This document shows, piece after piece, positions 44,087-54,699 of a stretch of 64,000 nucleotides of DNA. The notes below the pieces were generated by a model, which was not told the origin of the DNA, made no database searches, and was given only the letters and a program-made list of their open reading frames with translations. A program made the position numbers and the translations under genes. Source of the DNA: Chloroflexota bacterium. GTDB lineage: Bacteria > Chloroflexota > Anaerolineae > Anaerolineales > UBA11579. The stretch lies in NCBI GenBank assembly GCA_016191875.1, contig JACPVG010000036.1, positions 124,001 to 188,000 of the forward strand, read 5' to 3'. Within the stretch, counting starts at the first letter, position 1. Every line of letters begins with the position of its first letter.

Positions 44087-44530
44087 ATGTTCTTAGGACA
44101 ATACCGCCACGCTCTGGATGACAAGGGACGGCTCACCGTCCCGGCGCGCTTCCGCGAACTGCTGGAGGCAGGCGGCTTCGTGCTGCAGGGCTTCGACCGC
44201 AACCTGATGGTGCTGACCCCCACAACGTTCGAGGCCATGACCGCCCAGATCAACCAGATGAACATGGTGGATCCCAAGGCGCGTGAACTCAAGCGCCTGC
44301 TGTTCTCCACCGCCGACCGCATCGAGCCGGACAGGAACGGGCGCATCCTCCTGCCGCAGTTCCTGCGCGAGCTGGCCGGCCTGGATGGCGAGGCCGTCCT
44401 GGTGGGGGTGGGCGACTACTTCGAGATCTGGGCGCCTGCCGCCTGGGAGGCGCAGTTCGCCCAATTGCAGGACGCCGAAGCCAACGCCCAGCGTTTTGTC
44501 GGCCTGCAGTTGAGCGCCGAGAAGGCATGA
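44087..44530 (+). CDS. mraZ: transcriptional regulator MraZ
   Basis: A 147-residue AbrB-fold DNA-binding protein that controls the dcw operon. The start MFLGQYRHALDDKGRLTVPARFRE and the second half DRIEPDRNGRILLPQFLRELAG are the two characteristic DxKGRxxxP-type repeats. I chose ATG 44087, matching the family N-terminus; ATG 44078 would add three residues. It shares ATGA with rsmH. Confidence 0.95.
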   Translation: MFLGQYRHALDDKGRLTVPARFRELLEAGGFVLQGFDRNLMVLTPTTFEAMTAQINQMNMVDPKARELKRLLFSTADRIEPDRNGRILLPQFLRELAGLDGEAVLVGVGDYFEIWAPAAWEAQFAQLQDAEANAQRFVGLQLSAEKA

Positions 44531-45426
44531 GCCAGCCGCACCAACCGGTACTTTACCAGGAGATCATCGGCGCATTGACCGAGGCGCGACCCCGCCGCAT
44601 CGTCGACCTCACCGTGGGGGCGGGCGGGCACGCCTGGGGCTTTCTGGAGGCAGCCCCAGGCGCCCGCCTGCTGGGCCTGGATGTGGACCCGCAGGCGCTG
44701 GCGCTGGCGGCGGCCCGGCTGGCGGAATACGGCCAACGGGCCATCCTGGTGCGGGCTTCCTACACCACCCTGGCGCAGCAACTGGCGGCGCTGGGCTGGG
44801 AAGCGGCCGACGCCCTGCTGCTCGATCTGGGCGCGTCGTCCATGCAGTTCGATACGCCCGAGCGCGGCTTCTCCTTCGTGCACGACGCCCCGCTGGACAT
44901 GCGCTTCGACCCGGAGAACCCGCTTTCGGCGGCTGAGATCGTCAACGAATGGCCGGAGGACGACATCGCTGACATCCTGCGCGAATACGGCGAAGAACGC
45001 CACGCCCGGCGCATCGCCCAGGCCATCGTGCGCGAACGGCCCCTGCGCACCACCGGTGAACTGGCCGGGCTGGCGGCCCGGGCGCTGCGGGCCCCGCGCC
45101 ACGGCCGGCGCATCCACCCGGCCACACGCACCTTCCAGGCCCTGCGCATCGCCGTCAACGATGAACTGGCCGCCATCCAGCAGGTCCTGCCGCAGATGCT
45201 GGCGGCGCTGGCCCCCGGCGGACGCATGGCGGTCATCGCCTTCCACTCGCTGGAAGACCGGCTGGTAAAGCAGTTCCTGCGGATGCACAGCCAGTCCGGC
45301 CCGCAGGGCGAACCGCCGGCGTTGACGCTACTAAATAGAAAGCCGCTCGAAGCCTCGGAAGACGAGGCGCAGGCCAACCCCAGGGCGCGCAGCGCCAAAC
45401 TGCGGATGGCCGAAAAGTACCACTAG
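44527..45426 (+). CDS. rsmH: 16S rRNA m4C1402 methyltransferase RsmH
   Basis: Methylates N4 of C1402 in 16S rRNA using SAM. The opening HQPVLYQEII, the SAM loop DLTVGAGGHAWGFL, LLDLGASSMQFDTPERGFSF and HPATRTFQALRIAVNDEL are all family features. The end has GGRMAVIAFHSLEDRLVKQF and ARSAKLRMAEKY. Length (299) is normal. Second gene of the dcw operon. Confidence 0.96.
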   Translation: MSQPHQPVLYQEIIGALTEARPRRIVDLTVGAGGHAWGFLEAAPGARLLGLDVDPQALALAAARLAEYGQRAILVRASYTTLAQQLAALGWEAADALLLDLGASSMQFDTPERGFSFVHDAPLDMRFDPENPLSAAEIVNEWPEDDIADILREYGEERHARRIAQAIVRERPLRTTGELAGLAARALRAPRHGRRIHPATRTFQALRIAVNDELAAIQQVLPQMLAALAPGGRMAVIAFHSLEDRLVKQFLRMHSQSGPQGEPPALTLLNRKPLEASEDEAQANPRARSAKLRMAEKYH

Positions 45427-45497
45427 AGGCAGTCTGTGGCTAAGGGCGCTGGCAGGTTCTCGCCGGAGACGCTATACATAGAGGAATTGGCCTGAAC

Positions 45498-45542
45498 ATG
45501 CCCACCCCTGGCCGCAACTGGCTGGAACAGAACTTGCAGTGA
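45498..45542 (+). CDS. possible 14-codon leader ORF before ftsL
   Basis: ATG at 45498 opens MPTPGRNWLEQNLQ and its TGA (45540-45542) overlaps an in-frame GTG of the ftsL frame (45539). GAGGAA lies 11 bases upstream of its ATG. It fills the largest gap between rsmH and ftsL and might couple translation. Conservation is unknown. Confidence 0.2.
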   Translation: MPTPGRNWLEQNLQ

Positions 45543-45553
45543 GAACAGGAACA

Positions 45554-46042
45554 ATGGAGCGCAGCATTGGATTGATCCAGGCCTATCGTCAGGCCCCCTG
45601 GCGCAAACAACTCCAGTGGATCGGGTTGTTTGCGGCGGTGGTGGTCTTCCTGGCGTTGGTGGCTGGCGGCTACCTGAGCGTCACCGCCCGCGCCGCCCAG
45701 GCCGGGCGCGACGTGCAGCGCCTCCAGGCGCAGATCCGCGATCTCGAGCAGTCCAATGAGAGCCTGCGCACGCAACTGGCCGAACTGACCTCCGCCCGCC
45801 TGATGGAACAACGCGCCGAAGAACTGGGTTTTGTGCCCGCCAGCCCGCAGGCGCTCACCTACATCCCGGTGCCGGGCTACGGCGGGCGGCCGGGCGCGGC
45901 GCTGGCGCCCACCCGCCTGGCCGGCGGCGCCAGCCAGACTGTCCTGCCGCGCGAATACACCATGTCCCTGTTCGAGTGGGCGCAGGATTTGATCGCCCTG
46001 CTCGCCATCCAGACCGGCGCGCAGCTGGGGAGCGGGCAGTGA
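45554..46042 (+). CDS. ftsL: FtsL/DivIC-like divisome protein
   Basis: A 162-residue bitopic protein: basic cytoplasmic start, one membrane segment (about 24-46) and a coiled coil (about 50-85, VQRLQAQIRDLEQSNESLRTQLAEL) ending in the RAEELGFVPASP motif common to FtsL/DivIC proteins. A C-terminal extension of about 60 residues follows. The position between rsmH and ftsI is the ftsL slot. It overlaps ftsI by one base (TGATG). Confidence 0.85.
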   Translation: MERSIGLIQAYRQAPWRKQLQWIGLFAAVVVFLALVAGGYLSVTARAAQAGRDVQRLQAQIRDLEQSNESLRTQLAELTSARLMEQRAEELGFVPASPQALTYIPVPGYGGRPGAALAPTRLAGGASQTVLPREYTMSLFEWAQDLIALLAIQTGAQLGSGQ

Positions 46043-47790
46043 TGTCAACTTCCTGGCGGTTCTCCATGCTGGGTTTCGGCCTGGCGATGATGGGCATGGC
46101 CATCATCGGCATGTCCGCCTGGCTCATGTTCGGCCCCCAGGCGCAGACCTTCCGCATCCAGGGCGAACTGTACGCCGTCGAGCCGATCGAGATTCGCCCG
46201 CCGCGCGGCCAGGTCTACGACCGCTGGGGGGCGCTGCTGGCCGGCAACGTCACCGTCTACGAGATCGGCGTGAACCTGCATGAAGTCCAGGATGCCAAAG
46301 CCATCGCCCGCGCCGTCAACGGCGTGCTGGGCGCGGACTATTATGAAATTCTGGGGCGGGTGAGCATCCCGCCCGGGCCGGACGCGATCTATATCGTGCT
46401 GGCAAACTACGTTCCGGCCGACAAGGCCCAGATCCTGATCGATTACGTGGAAGAACAGCGCGACCCGGAAACCGCCAAGCCCGGCGCGCCCAGCCTGGCC
46501 GGCCTGGTCTTCAGCCGCCACCTGATGCGCTCCTACCCGGAGAAAGACCTGGCTTCCAACGTGCTTGGTTTTGTGAACCGCGAAGGCATCGGCTATTTCG
46601 GCATCGAGCAGTATTATCAGGACCTGCTGGCCGGCGAGCCCCGGCGCATCCTGGTGCCGGTCGACCCCAGCCGGGCCGCCGACCTGCCGGATGTGCCGCC
46701 CGGCGCCAGCCTGGTCCTCACCCTCGACCGCGAGATTCAGGCGATGGTCGAAGAACAGCTCGACCTGGCGGTGCAGTTCTACGGGGCCAGGTCCGGCACG
46801 GTGGTCATCATGGACCCCGAGACGGGCGAGATCCTTGCCATGGCCTCCACGCCGCGCATCGACCTCAACGAGTACTGGAACTACCAGGAGGTCTACCCCG
46901 GCTCCACGCCCTTCAACCGCAGCGTGAGCAAGTCCTACGAGCCGGGTTCGGTGTTCAAGATCATCACCGTGGCGGCCGCGCTGGACAGCGGCACGGTCAG
47001 GCCCAACTCCAAGTTCTTCGACAACGGCGTGTTCCAGATCGGCGGCATCACCATCCGCAATTGGAACGGCGCCGCCTGGGGCCAGCAGGACATCACCGGC
47101 TGCCTGCAGCACTCGCTCAACGTCTGCATGGCCTGGCTGGGCAGCGAAATGAAGGCCGATCTGTTCTACCGTTACCTGCGCCTCTTCGGTTTCGGGCATG
47201 CCACCGGCGTGGACCTGGCGGGCGAGGCCACCGGCCGCCTGAAGGAACCGGGCGACGACGACTGGTACGAAGCCGACCTGGGCACCAACACCTTCGGCCA
47301 GGGCATCGCCGTCACGCCGGTGCAGATGCTCATGGCGGTCTCAGCCGTAGCCAACGACGGCCAGATGGTCGTGCCGCACCTGGTGCGCGCCATGGTGGAG
47401 AACGGCCGCCAGTACGAATTCCACACCCAGTACGCCGGGCAGCCCATCCGCCCTGAGACCGCCCGGACGCTCACCGCCATGCTGGCCGTGTCGTTGGAAT
47501 CGGAAGCCTCCAACGCCCTGGTTCCCGGTTACCGCATCGCCGGCAAGACCGGCACGGCCGAGATCCCCACGCCCAACGGCTACACCAGCGCCATCACCAA
47601 CGCCTCCTTCGTCGGCTGGGGGCCGGTGGACGACCCGAAGTTCCTGGTCTACGTGTGGTTGGAAGAACCCTCCGCCTCGATCTGGGGTTCCGAGACCGCC
47701 GCCCCGCTGTTCTCCCAGATCGTCCAGCGCCTGGTGGTGCTGCTGAACCTGCCGCCAGACGAAATCCGGGCCGGATATGCCGGCCCTTAG
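46042..47790 (+). CDS. ftsI: division-specific transpeptidase, PBP3 (FtsI)
   Basis: A 582-residue class B PBP that crosslinks septal peptidoglycan with FtsW. Membrane segment at about 10-30; the pedestal begins with RGQVYDRWGALLA. The catalytic motifs are S303-x-x-K306 (PGSVFKI), S358-L-N360 and K502TG (AGKTGTAE). Start ATG 46042 overlaps the ftsL stop. The paralogous PBP2 is encoded at 12498-14693. Confidence 0.94.
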   Translation: MSTSWRFSMLGFGLAMMGMAIIGMSAWLMFGPQAQTFRIQGELYAVEPIEIRPPRGQVYDRWGALLAGNVTVYEIGVNLHEVQDAKAIARAVNGVLGADYYEILGRVSIPPGPDAIYIVLANYVPADKAQILIDYVEEQRDPETAKPGAPSLAGLVFSRHLMRSYPEKDLASNVLGFVNREGIGYFGIEQYYQDLLAGEPRRILVPVDPSRAADLPDVPPGASLVLTLDREIQAMVEEQLDLAVQFYGARSGTVVIMDPETGEILAMASTPRIDLNEYWNYQEVYPGSTPFNRSVSKSYEPGSVFKIITVAAALDSGTVRPNSKFFDNGVFQIGGITIRNWNGAAWGQQDITGCLQHSLNVCMAWLGSEMKADLFYRYLRLFGFGHATGVDLAGEATGRLKEPGDDDWYEADLGTNTFGQGIAVTPVQMLMAVSAVANDGQMVVPHLVRAMVENGRQYEFHTQYAGQPIRPETARTLTAMLAVSLESEASNALVPGYRIAGKTGTAEIPTPNGYTSAITNASFVGWGPVDDPKFLVYVWLEEPSASIWGSETAAPLFSQIVQRLVVLLNLPPDEIRAGYAGP

Positions 47791-47799
47791 AGAATCGAT

Positions 47800-49212
47800 G
47801 TGTTGACCCTGGCCGATGTGTTGCAAGCCCTCTCCAACACGCGCCCGGAGGCCCCGCAGGTCATCACCGAAGCCGTGATCGACTCTCGCAAGGCCATCCC
47901 GGGTTCGTTGTTTGTGGCCCTGCCCGGCGAACGCGCTGACGGACACGACTACGTGGACGCAGCCTTCGCCAACGGGGCCTCCTTCGCGCTGGTGCGGCGC
48001 GCCCCGGCGGCCGAAGCCAGCCAGCTGGACCTGCGCCGGCCGATCTCCCAGGCCGACCTGAACGCCCTGGACCTGCCGGTCTGCCTGCTGGTGGATGACC
48101 CGCTGGCCGCCCTGCAAACCATCGCCCGCCACTGGCGGCGGCAGCTGGATGCGCGCGTCATCGGCATCACCGGCTCGGTCGGCAAGAGCACCACCAAGGA
48201 AGTCGTGGCCGACGTGCTGAGCATGAAATACCGCACGCTGAAGAACGTGGGCAACTTCAACAACGAGATCGGCCTGCCGCTCACGCTGTTGAGCCTCTCG
48301 CCCGGCCATCAGCGCGCCGTGCTGGAGATGGGCTTCTACGTTCCGGGCGAGATCCGCTTCCTGTGCGAGATCGCCCAACCGGCGGTCGGCGTGGTCTCCA
48401 ACATCGGCACGGTGCACGCCGAGCGCGCCGGTTCGCAGGAGAGCATCGCCCACGGCAAGGCCGAACTGGTGGAAAGCCTGCCCGCCGAAGGCTGGGCCAT
48501 CCTCAACCACGATGACCCGCTGGTGCGCGCCATGGCCGGTCGGACGCCGGCCCGGGTGCTGTTCTACGGCCTCACCCCGCAAGCCGACCTGTGGGCGGAC
48601 GAGATCGAAGGCCTGGGCCTGGACGGCATCCGCTTCCGGCTGCACCACCAGGGCCAGGAATTCCATTTGAAAGTGCCGATGCTCGGCCGCCACTCGGTGC
48701 AGACCGCCCTGCGCGCCGCCGCGGTTGGGCTGGTGGAGGGGCTGGACTGGCCGGAGATCATCGCCGGGCTGCGCTTCGGGCACATGCAGCTGCGGCTGGT
48801 GGCGGTGCGCGCCGAGAACGGCGCCCTGTTGCTGGACGACACCTACAATGCCTCGCCCGAATCCACCCTGGCGGCGCTCAACCTGCTGGCCGAACTTGAC
48901 GGCCGCAAGGTGGCCGTGCTCGGCGACATGCTGGAACTGGGCCAATACGAGGAACAGGGCCACCAGCTGGTGGGGCGGCGGGCGGCCGAAGTGGCCGACG
49001 AACTCATCGCCATCGGCCGGCGGGCGCGCGTCATCGCCGCCGCGGCGCTGGATGCCGGCCTGCCCCGCGAGCGCATCCACAGGGTCGCTGACAGCCCGGC
49101 GGCCATCGCCTTGCTGAAAGACCGCCTGGGGCCGGGCGACGTGGCCCTGGTGAAAGGCTCGCGCGGCATGAAGATGGACGTGATTGTCCCGGCGCTGGAG
49201 GGACCGCGATGA
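47800..49212 (+). CDS. murF: UDP-MurNAc-tripeptide-D-Ala-D-Ala ligase MurF
   Basis: Adds D-Ala-D-Ala to UDP-MurNAc-tripeptide. N-terminal DSRKAIPGSLFVALPGERADGHDY, the P-loop ITGSVGKSTTKEV (a Ser replaces the usual Thr after GK), NVGNFNNEIGLPLTLL and LDDTYNASPEST all point to MurF, not MurE. Length (470) is normal. The start is GTG 47800 or TTG 47803, with no strong ribosome site. In most dcw clusters murE would precede it; here it follows ftsI directly. Confidence 0.93.
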   Translation: MLTLADVLQALSNTRPEAPQVITEAVIDSRKAIPGSLFVALPGERADGHDYVDAAFANGASFALVRRAPAAEASQLDLRRPISQADLNALDLPVCLLVDDPLAALQTIARHWRRQLDARVIGITGSVGKSTTKEVVADVLSMKYRTLKNVGNFNNEIGLPLTLLSLSPGHQRAVLEMGFYVPGEIRFLCEIAQPAVGVVSNIGTVHAERAGSQESIAHGKAELVESLPAEGWAILNHDDPLVRAMAGRTPARVLFYGLTPQADLWADEIEGLGLDGIRFRLHHQGQEFHLKVPMLGRHSVQTALRAAAVGLVEGLDWPEIIAGLRFGHMQLRLVAVRAENGALLLDDTYNASPESTLAALNLLAELDGRKVAVLGDMLELGQYEEQGHQLVGRRAAEVADELIAIGRRARVIAAAALDAGLPRERIHRVADSPAAIALLKDRLGPGDVALVKGSRGMKMDVIVPALEGPR

Positions 49213-50201
49213 CCCAGCCCTCCGTGGCGCTGGCCCTGGCGGGCATCGCCTTCATGCTCACGGTCATTTGGGGTGGGCCGCTCATCCGCATTCTGCGGGC
49301 GCTCAAGATGGGCGACAGCATCCGCCTGGAACTGCCCGATTCCTACCAGGCCAAGGCCGGCAAACCGACCATGGGCGGCGTGATGATCGTGCTGCCGGTG
49401 CTGCTGCTCACCGTGCTGCTCAATGCCGTCTCGCTCATCGGGTTCAGCGGGCGCGGCCTGTCGGTGCTGGTGCCGCTGGGCACCCTGCTGGGCTTCGGCG
49501 CGCTGGGGGCGGTGGATGACTGGGAGAAACTGCGCAACCGGGCGCGCGGCGAAGGCATGAAGGCCCGCTACAAGTTCCTCATTCAGGTGGCGCTGGCGGC
49601 CGTGGTAGCCTATGGCCTGTACGCCGTGCTGGATGTGCCGCACATGTTCTTCCCCGGCGTGGCCCGCGAGATCAGCCTGGGCTGGTTCTACGTCCCCGTG
49701 GCGATGTTCATCATCGTCGGCAGCGCCAACGCCGTCAACTTCACCGACGGGCTGGATGGCATGGCGGGCCTGATCTCGGCCACCTGCTTTGCGGTTTACG
49801 GCATGATCGCCATGATCCAGGGCCAGGTGTTCCTGGCGCAGTTCTGCTTCACCGTGGTCGGCGCGCTGTTCGGTTTCCTGTGGTTCAACGTGCATCCCTC
49901 GATGCTCATCATGGGCGATACCGGCGCGATGGCGCTGGGCGCCACGCTGGGCGTGGTGGCCCTCATGTCCGGCCATTGGATTCTCTACCCGGTCATCGCC
50001 GTCATCCCGACCGTCCAGACCCTCAGCATCGTCATCCAGGTGACGTATTTCAAGCTCACCAAGGGCAAACGCGTGTTCAAGATGTCGCCCATCCACCTGC
50101 ACTTCGAATTATCCGGCTGGAGTGAGACCCAGGTGGTGCAGCGCTTCTGGCTCATCAGCCTCTTGGGCGCCATGATCGGCGTGGCGCTGGCGGTGGTGTG
50201 A
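49209..50201 (+). CDS. mraY: phospho-MurNAc-pentapeptide translocase MraY
   Basis: Transfers phospho-MurNAc-pentapeptide to undecaprenyl phosphate, forming lipid I. It has about 10 membrane segments and the conserved GKPTMGGVMI, GAVDDWEKL, AVNFTDGLDGMAG and MGDTGAMALGA with the catalytic Asp residues, plus SPIHLHFEL near the end. Length (330) is normal. It shares ATGA with murF. Confidence 0.96.
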   Translation: MTQPSVALALAGIAFMLTVIWGGPLIRILRALKMGDSIRLELPDSYQAKAGKPTMGGVMIVLPVLLLTVLLNAVSLIGFSGRGLSVLVPLGTLLGFGALGAVDDWEKLRNRARGEGMKARYKFLIQVALAAVVAYGLYAVLDVPHMFFPGVAREISLGWFYVPVAMFIIVGSANAVNFTDGLDGMAGLISATCFAVYGMIAMIQGQVFLAQFCFTVVGALFGFLWFNVHPSMLIMGDTGAMALGATLGVVALMSGHWILYPVIAVIPTVQTLSIVIQVTYFKLTKGKRVFKMSPIHLHFELSGWSETQVVQRFWLISLLGAMIGVALAVV

Positions 50202-50202
50202 G

Positions 50203-51582
<1,380 letters not shown>

Positions 51583-51593
51583 GGAGACCCTTT

Positions 51594-52856
51594 GTGATGG
51601 AAACCGACGCCCAATTCGCCCAACCCACCGCCCGGCGGCTGGAACGCCCCGCCAGCGGGCTGACGCTCGGCATCGACGTCTGGCTCCTCCTGGCGGTCTT
51701 TACGCTGCTGGTGTTCGGCGCCCTGATGGTCTATTCGGCCTCCTGGGATTTCTCGCTGTTCGTCAACGAAGGCGACCCCACGGCCACCTTCCGGCGGCAG
51801 TTGACCTGGATGGCGCTGGGCGTGACGGCGGCGGTGGTGGCCTCGTTCTTCGATTACCACGTCTACCGGCGGCTGGCGCTGCCGCTGATGGGCGTGGCCA
51901 TCCTGGGCCTCATTACCGTCTTTATCATCGGCGAGGTGCGCTACAACGCCACCCGCACCCTGTCGGGCGGCTCGTATTCGCCCTCCGAACTCGCCAAGGT
52001 CGCCATGATCATCTACCTCTCGGTCTGGCTGTACAGCAAGCGCGAGGTGTTGCGGGATGTGTCCTTCGGCCTGGTGCCGCTGGGCTTCATCGTCGGCATC
52101 GTCAGCGGGCTGATCCTCGGCCAGCCGGACCTGAGCGCGGCGGCCACCATCGTGTTCCTGGGCGGCATGTTGTTCTTCCTGGCCGGCGGCGACCTGAAAC
52201 AGATCTTCGTTCTGATGGCGCTGGTGGCCCTGGTGGGCTGGGTGGTGGTGCAGGTGCATCCGACCGGCAGCGACCGCATCGCCTCGTATTTGCAGGGCAT
52301 CAAGGACCCCACCCAGGCCGACTACCATGTCCGCCGCTCGATCGAAGCCTTTGTCAACGGCGGGCTGTTCGGCGTGGGCATCGGCAACTCGGACACCAAA
52401 TACACCGGCCTGCCTGTCCCGCCCACCGACAGCATCTTTGCCGTGGTCGTCGAAGAGACCGGGCTGGTGGGCGGCGCGTTCCTGGTGGGGCTGTATCTCA
52501 TCCTGCTGTGGCGCGGCCTGGCCATCGCCCGCCGCGCCCCGGACCTGCTCGGCGCGCTGCTGGCGGCCGGGCTGACGCTCTGGATCGTGATGGAGGCGAT
52601 GATCAACATGTCCGTGATGGTGGGCCTGATGCCCTTCGCCGGCAACGCCTTGCCGTTCATCAGCGTGGGCGGCTCGAACCTCATGGTCACTCTGGGGGCG
52701 GTGGGTATCCTCATGAACGTGGCGCGCCAGGGGCGCGCCGCCGAGGCCACCGCCGCGCCCTTACCCCGCAGGAGGACGCATGCGCCTGATGATCTGCGCC
52801 GGCGCGAGCGGCGGCGGCGTGTATCCCGCCCTGGCCGTTCTGCAGGCCCTGAATGA
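51594..52856 (+). CDS. ftsW: SEDS septal glycosyltransferase FtsW
   Basis: Polymerises lipid II at the septum with FtsI. About 10 membrane segments. Motifs: SGGSYSPSELAKVAMI, GQPDLSAAATIV, TDSIFAVVVEETGLVGG and GNALPFISVGGSNLMV. GAGGAG lies 7 bases before GTG 51594; ATG 51597 is also possible. The C-terminus continues with an Arg-rich tail of about 35 residues that overlaps the murG coding region by 77 bases, much more than other junctions here. Confidence 0.93.
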   Translation: MMETDAQFAQPTARRLERPASGLTLGIDVWLLLAVFTLLVFGALMVYSASWDFSLFVNEGDPTATFRRQLTWMALGVTAAVVASFFDYHVYRRLALPLMGVAILGLITVFIIGEVRYNATRTLSGGSYSPSELAKVAMIIYLSVWLYSKREVLRDVSFGLVPLGFIVGIVSGLILGQPDLSAAATIVFLGGMLFFLAGGDLKQIFVLMALVALVGWVVVQVHPTGSDRIASYLQGIKDPTQADYHVRRSIEAFVNGGLFGVGIGNSDTKYTGLPVPPTDSIFAVVVEETGLVGGAFLVGLYLILLWRGLAIARRAPDLLGALLAAGLTLWIVMEAMINMSVMVGLMPFAGNALPFISVGGSNLMVTLGAVGILMNVARQGRAAEATAAPLPRRRTHAPDDLRRRERRRRVSRPGRSAGPE

Positions 52857-53868
52857 AGGCGAGGCCGACCTGCTGTGGGTGGGCGGCGAAGGCGGCATGG
52901 AAGCCGCGCTGGTGCAGCGCGCCGGCCTGGCCTTCACGGCCATCCCGGCCGGGCAGGTGAACGCCGTGGGCCTGCGGGCAATTCTGGGCGTGTTCCAGCT
53001 GGCGCGCGGCTATTTTGCTGCCCGCGGCCTGGTGCGCCGCTTCAGGCCGGATGCCCTGCTGTTCACCGGCGGCTTCGTGAGTGTGCCGGTGGGCCTGGCC
53101 GGGCGGCGCCTGCCCATCCTGCTGTGCCTGCCGGATATCGAACCGGCCCGCGCCCTGCAACTCATCTCGCGCTACGCCGCCGCCGTGGCCGCCCCGGCCG
53201 AAGATTCGCGCAGCTACTTTCGCCCCGGCCTGCGGGTGGAGGTGACCGGCTACCCGGTGCGGGCCGACCTGGCCGGCTGGGACCGCACCCGGGCCGCCGG
53301 GGAATTCGGCCTCGACCCCGGCCTGCCCACCCTGCTGGTTTTTGGCGGCAGCAAAGGCGCCCGCAGCATCAACCTGGCTCTGGTGAAGGGCCTGCCCGCC
53401 CTGCTGCCGGAGATGCAGGTGCTGCACGTGACCGGCGAGGCCACCTGGGAAGAGACCCGCGCCGCCCGGCCGCACCTGCCCGGAGAACTGCTCGACCGCT
53501 ACCGCGCCTACCCGTACCTGCACGCGACGATGGGCGCGGCTTTCGCCGCCGCCGACCTGGCGGTGTGCCGGGCCGGGGCCAGCACCCTGGGCGAACTGCC
53601 GCTGTTCGGCCTGCCCGCCATCCTCGTGCCGCTGCCGCATTTCTGGCGCTACCAGGAGGTTAACGCCGGCTACCTCGCCCGCCAGGGTGGGGCGGTGGTC
53701 TTGGCGGATGCCGACCTGGAGGCCAAACTGACAGCGACGGTCTTGGACCTGATGCATAATAAACCCGGGCGCCTTGCCATGCAGGCCGCACTGCACAAGC
53801 TGGCCCGCCCGCAGGCGGCCGCGGAAATCGCCGGGCTGCTGCGCGAACTGGCGGCGCGACAAGGATAG
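52780..53868 (+). CDS. murG: lipid II synthase MurG (UDP-GlcNAc transferase)
   Basis: Adds GlcNAc to lipid I on the cytoplasmic face. The N-terminal glycine loop CAGASGGGVYPALAVLQAL and the C-terminal CRAGASTLGELPLFGLPAILVPLPHF are the acceptor and UDP-GlcNAc motifs of this GT28 enzyme. FGGSKGARSIN lies in the middle. A strong AGGAGG precedes ATG 52780 inside the ftsW reading frame. Length (362) is normal. Confidence 0.95.
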   Translation: MRLMICAGASGGGVYPALAVLQALNEGEADLLWVGGEGGMEAALVQRAGLAFTAIPAGQVNAVGLRAILGVFQLARGYFAARGLVRRFRPDALLFTGGFVSVPVGLAGRRLPILLCLPDIEPARALQLISRYAAAVAAPAEDSRSYFRPGLRVEVTGYPVRADLAGWDRTRAAGEFGLDPGLPTLLVFGGSKGARSINLALVKGLPALLPEMQVLHVTGEATWEETRAARPHLPGELLDRYRAYPYLHATMGAAFAAADLAVCRAGASTLGELPLFGLPAILVPLPHFWRYQEVNAGYLARQGGAVVLADADLEAKLTATVLDLMHNKPGRLAMQAALHKLARPQAAAEIAGLLRELAARQG

Positions 53869-53872
53869 GCCT

Positions 53873-54409
53873 ATGGTATCGCTGGCTTTCGTCTTCTGGT
53901 TGTTCGTCACCCTCGGCTGCATTGTCGGGATGACGCGCGGCTGGGCCAAAGAACTGCTTGTCATCTTCAGCGTCGTCCTGGGCCTCTTCGTCATCCTGGT
54001 GCTGGAGACCTACGTGGGCTTCATCCAGGGCCTCATGCAGGCGGGTGGGCCGCGCATGCAGTTCTGGGTGCGCTCGATCATCATCTTCGTGCTGGCGTTC
54101 TTCGGCTACCAGACCCCGGGCGCGGTGGCGCGCTTCCAGACCGCCGCCCGGCGCGAAAAGTTGCAGGACTCGCTGCTGGGCATCGTCCTCGGCGGGTTGA
54201 ACGGCTACCTGATCGTCGGCTCGGTCTGGGCCTTTCTGGACCGTGCGGGCTATCCGTTCGAACTCATCCGCGCCCCCCAGGCCGGCGACCCGCTTGGCGA
54301 GGCCGCCCTGCGGTTGATCGCTTACCTGCCGCCCAACTGGCTGGACGCCCCGGAGATCTATTTCGCCGTGGCCGTGGCGTTCACGTTCGTGGTTATTGTG
54401 TTTGTATAA
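53873..54409 (+). CDS. CvpA-like membrane protein
   Basis: A 178-residue protein with about five hydrophobic segments in the CvpA (colicin V production) pattern: an N-terminal FVFWLFVTLGCIVGMTRGW turn with a conserved Gly/Arg, a short amphipathic part (ARFQTAARREKLQDSLLG) and further membrane helices. Function is not established for the family. It starts four bases after murG, so it is part of the dcw transcript. This is not a usual dcw member. Confidence 0.7.
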   Translation: MVSLAFVFWLFVTLGCIVGMTRGWAKELLVIFSVVLGLFVILVLETYVGFIQGLMQAGGPRMQFWVRSIIIFVLAFFGYQTPGAVARFQTAARREKLQDSLLGIVLGGLNGYLIVGSVWAFLDRAGYPFELIRAPQAGDPLGEAALRLIAYLPPNWLDAPEIYFAVAVAFTFVVIVFV

Positions 54410-54441
54410 GAGAGGCAATTGGTAAATGGCAACTGGTAACT
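54410..54441. repeat. left flank of element copy 2: GGTAAATGGCAACTGG direct repeat
   Basis: The 16-base text at 54421-54436 recurs with one mismatch at 54700-54715, five bases beyond the other end of the inverted-repeat element. Confidence 0.55.
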
Positions 54442-54695
54442 GCTCTGTTGCAAACACGCGTCTTTTCAGTATTGTCATTCTGAGGAAGCGGTCAGCCTAC
54501 GATTGGCTTGATAGCATCCTTATCCGCGACCGAAGAATCTCGCGAAAGGAGCCCGATTTGCGTCGATGTGTCGTCGGGTTAGAAGCGCATTTGTCGAGAT
54601 TCCTCAGTCGGGTTTGCAGATTCACTCTTATCTGGGAAGATTGCACCCTCCTTCGGAATGACAAGATAGTCTGTTGTCTATCACTGCAACGGAGC
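54442..54695 (+). repeat. 254-bp MITE-like inverted-repeat element, copy 2 (family A)
   Basis: Same length, orientation and internal layout as 435-688: ends GCTCTGTTGCAA and TGCAACGGAGC, inner pair TTGTCATTCTGAGG / CCTTCGGAATGACAA, and innermost GAATCTCG / CGAGATTC. It sits between the CvpA-like gene and murC, within the dcw cluster, where transcription is expected to read through. It is not coding. Confidence 0.75.
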
Positions 54696-54699
54696 AATC

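Noticed and set aside
47341-49080. 579-codon open frame on the minus strand
   Set aside because: Antisense to ftsI and murF, whose motifs are complete on the plus strand.
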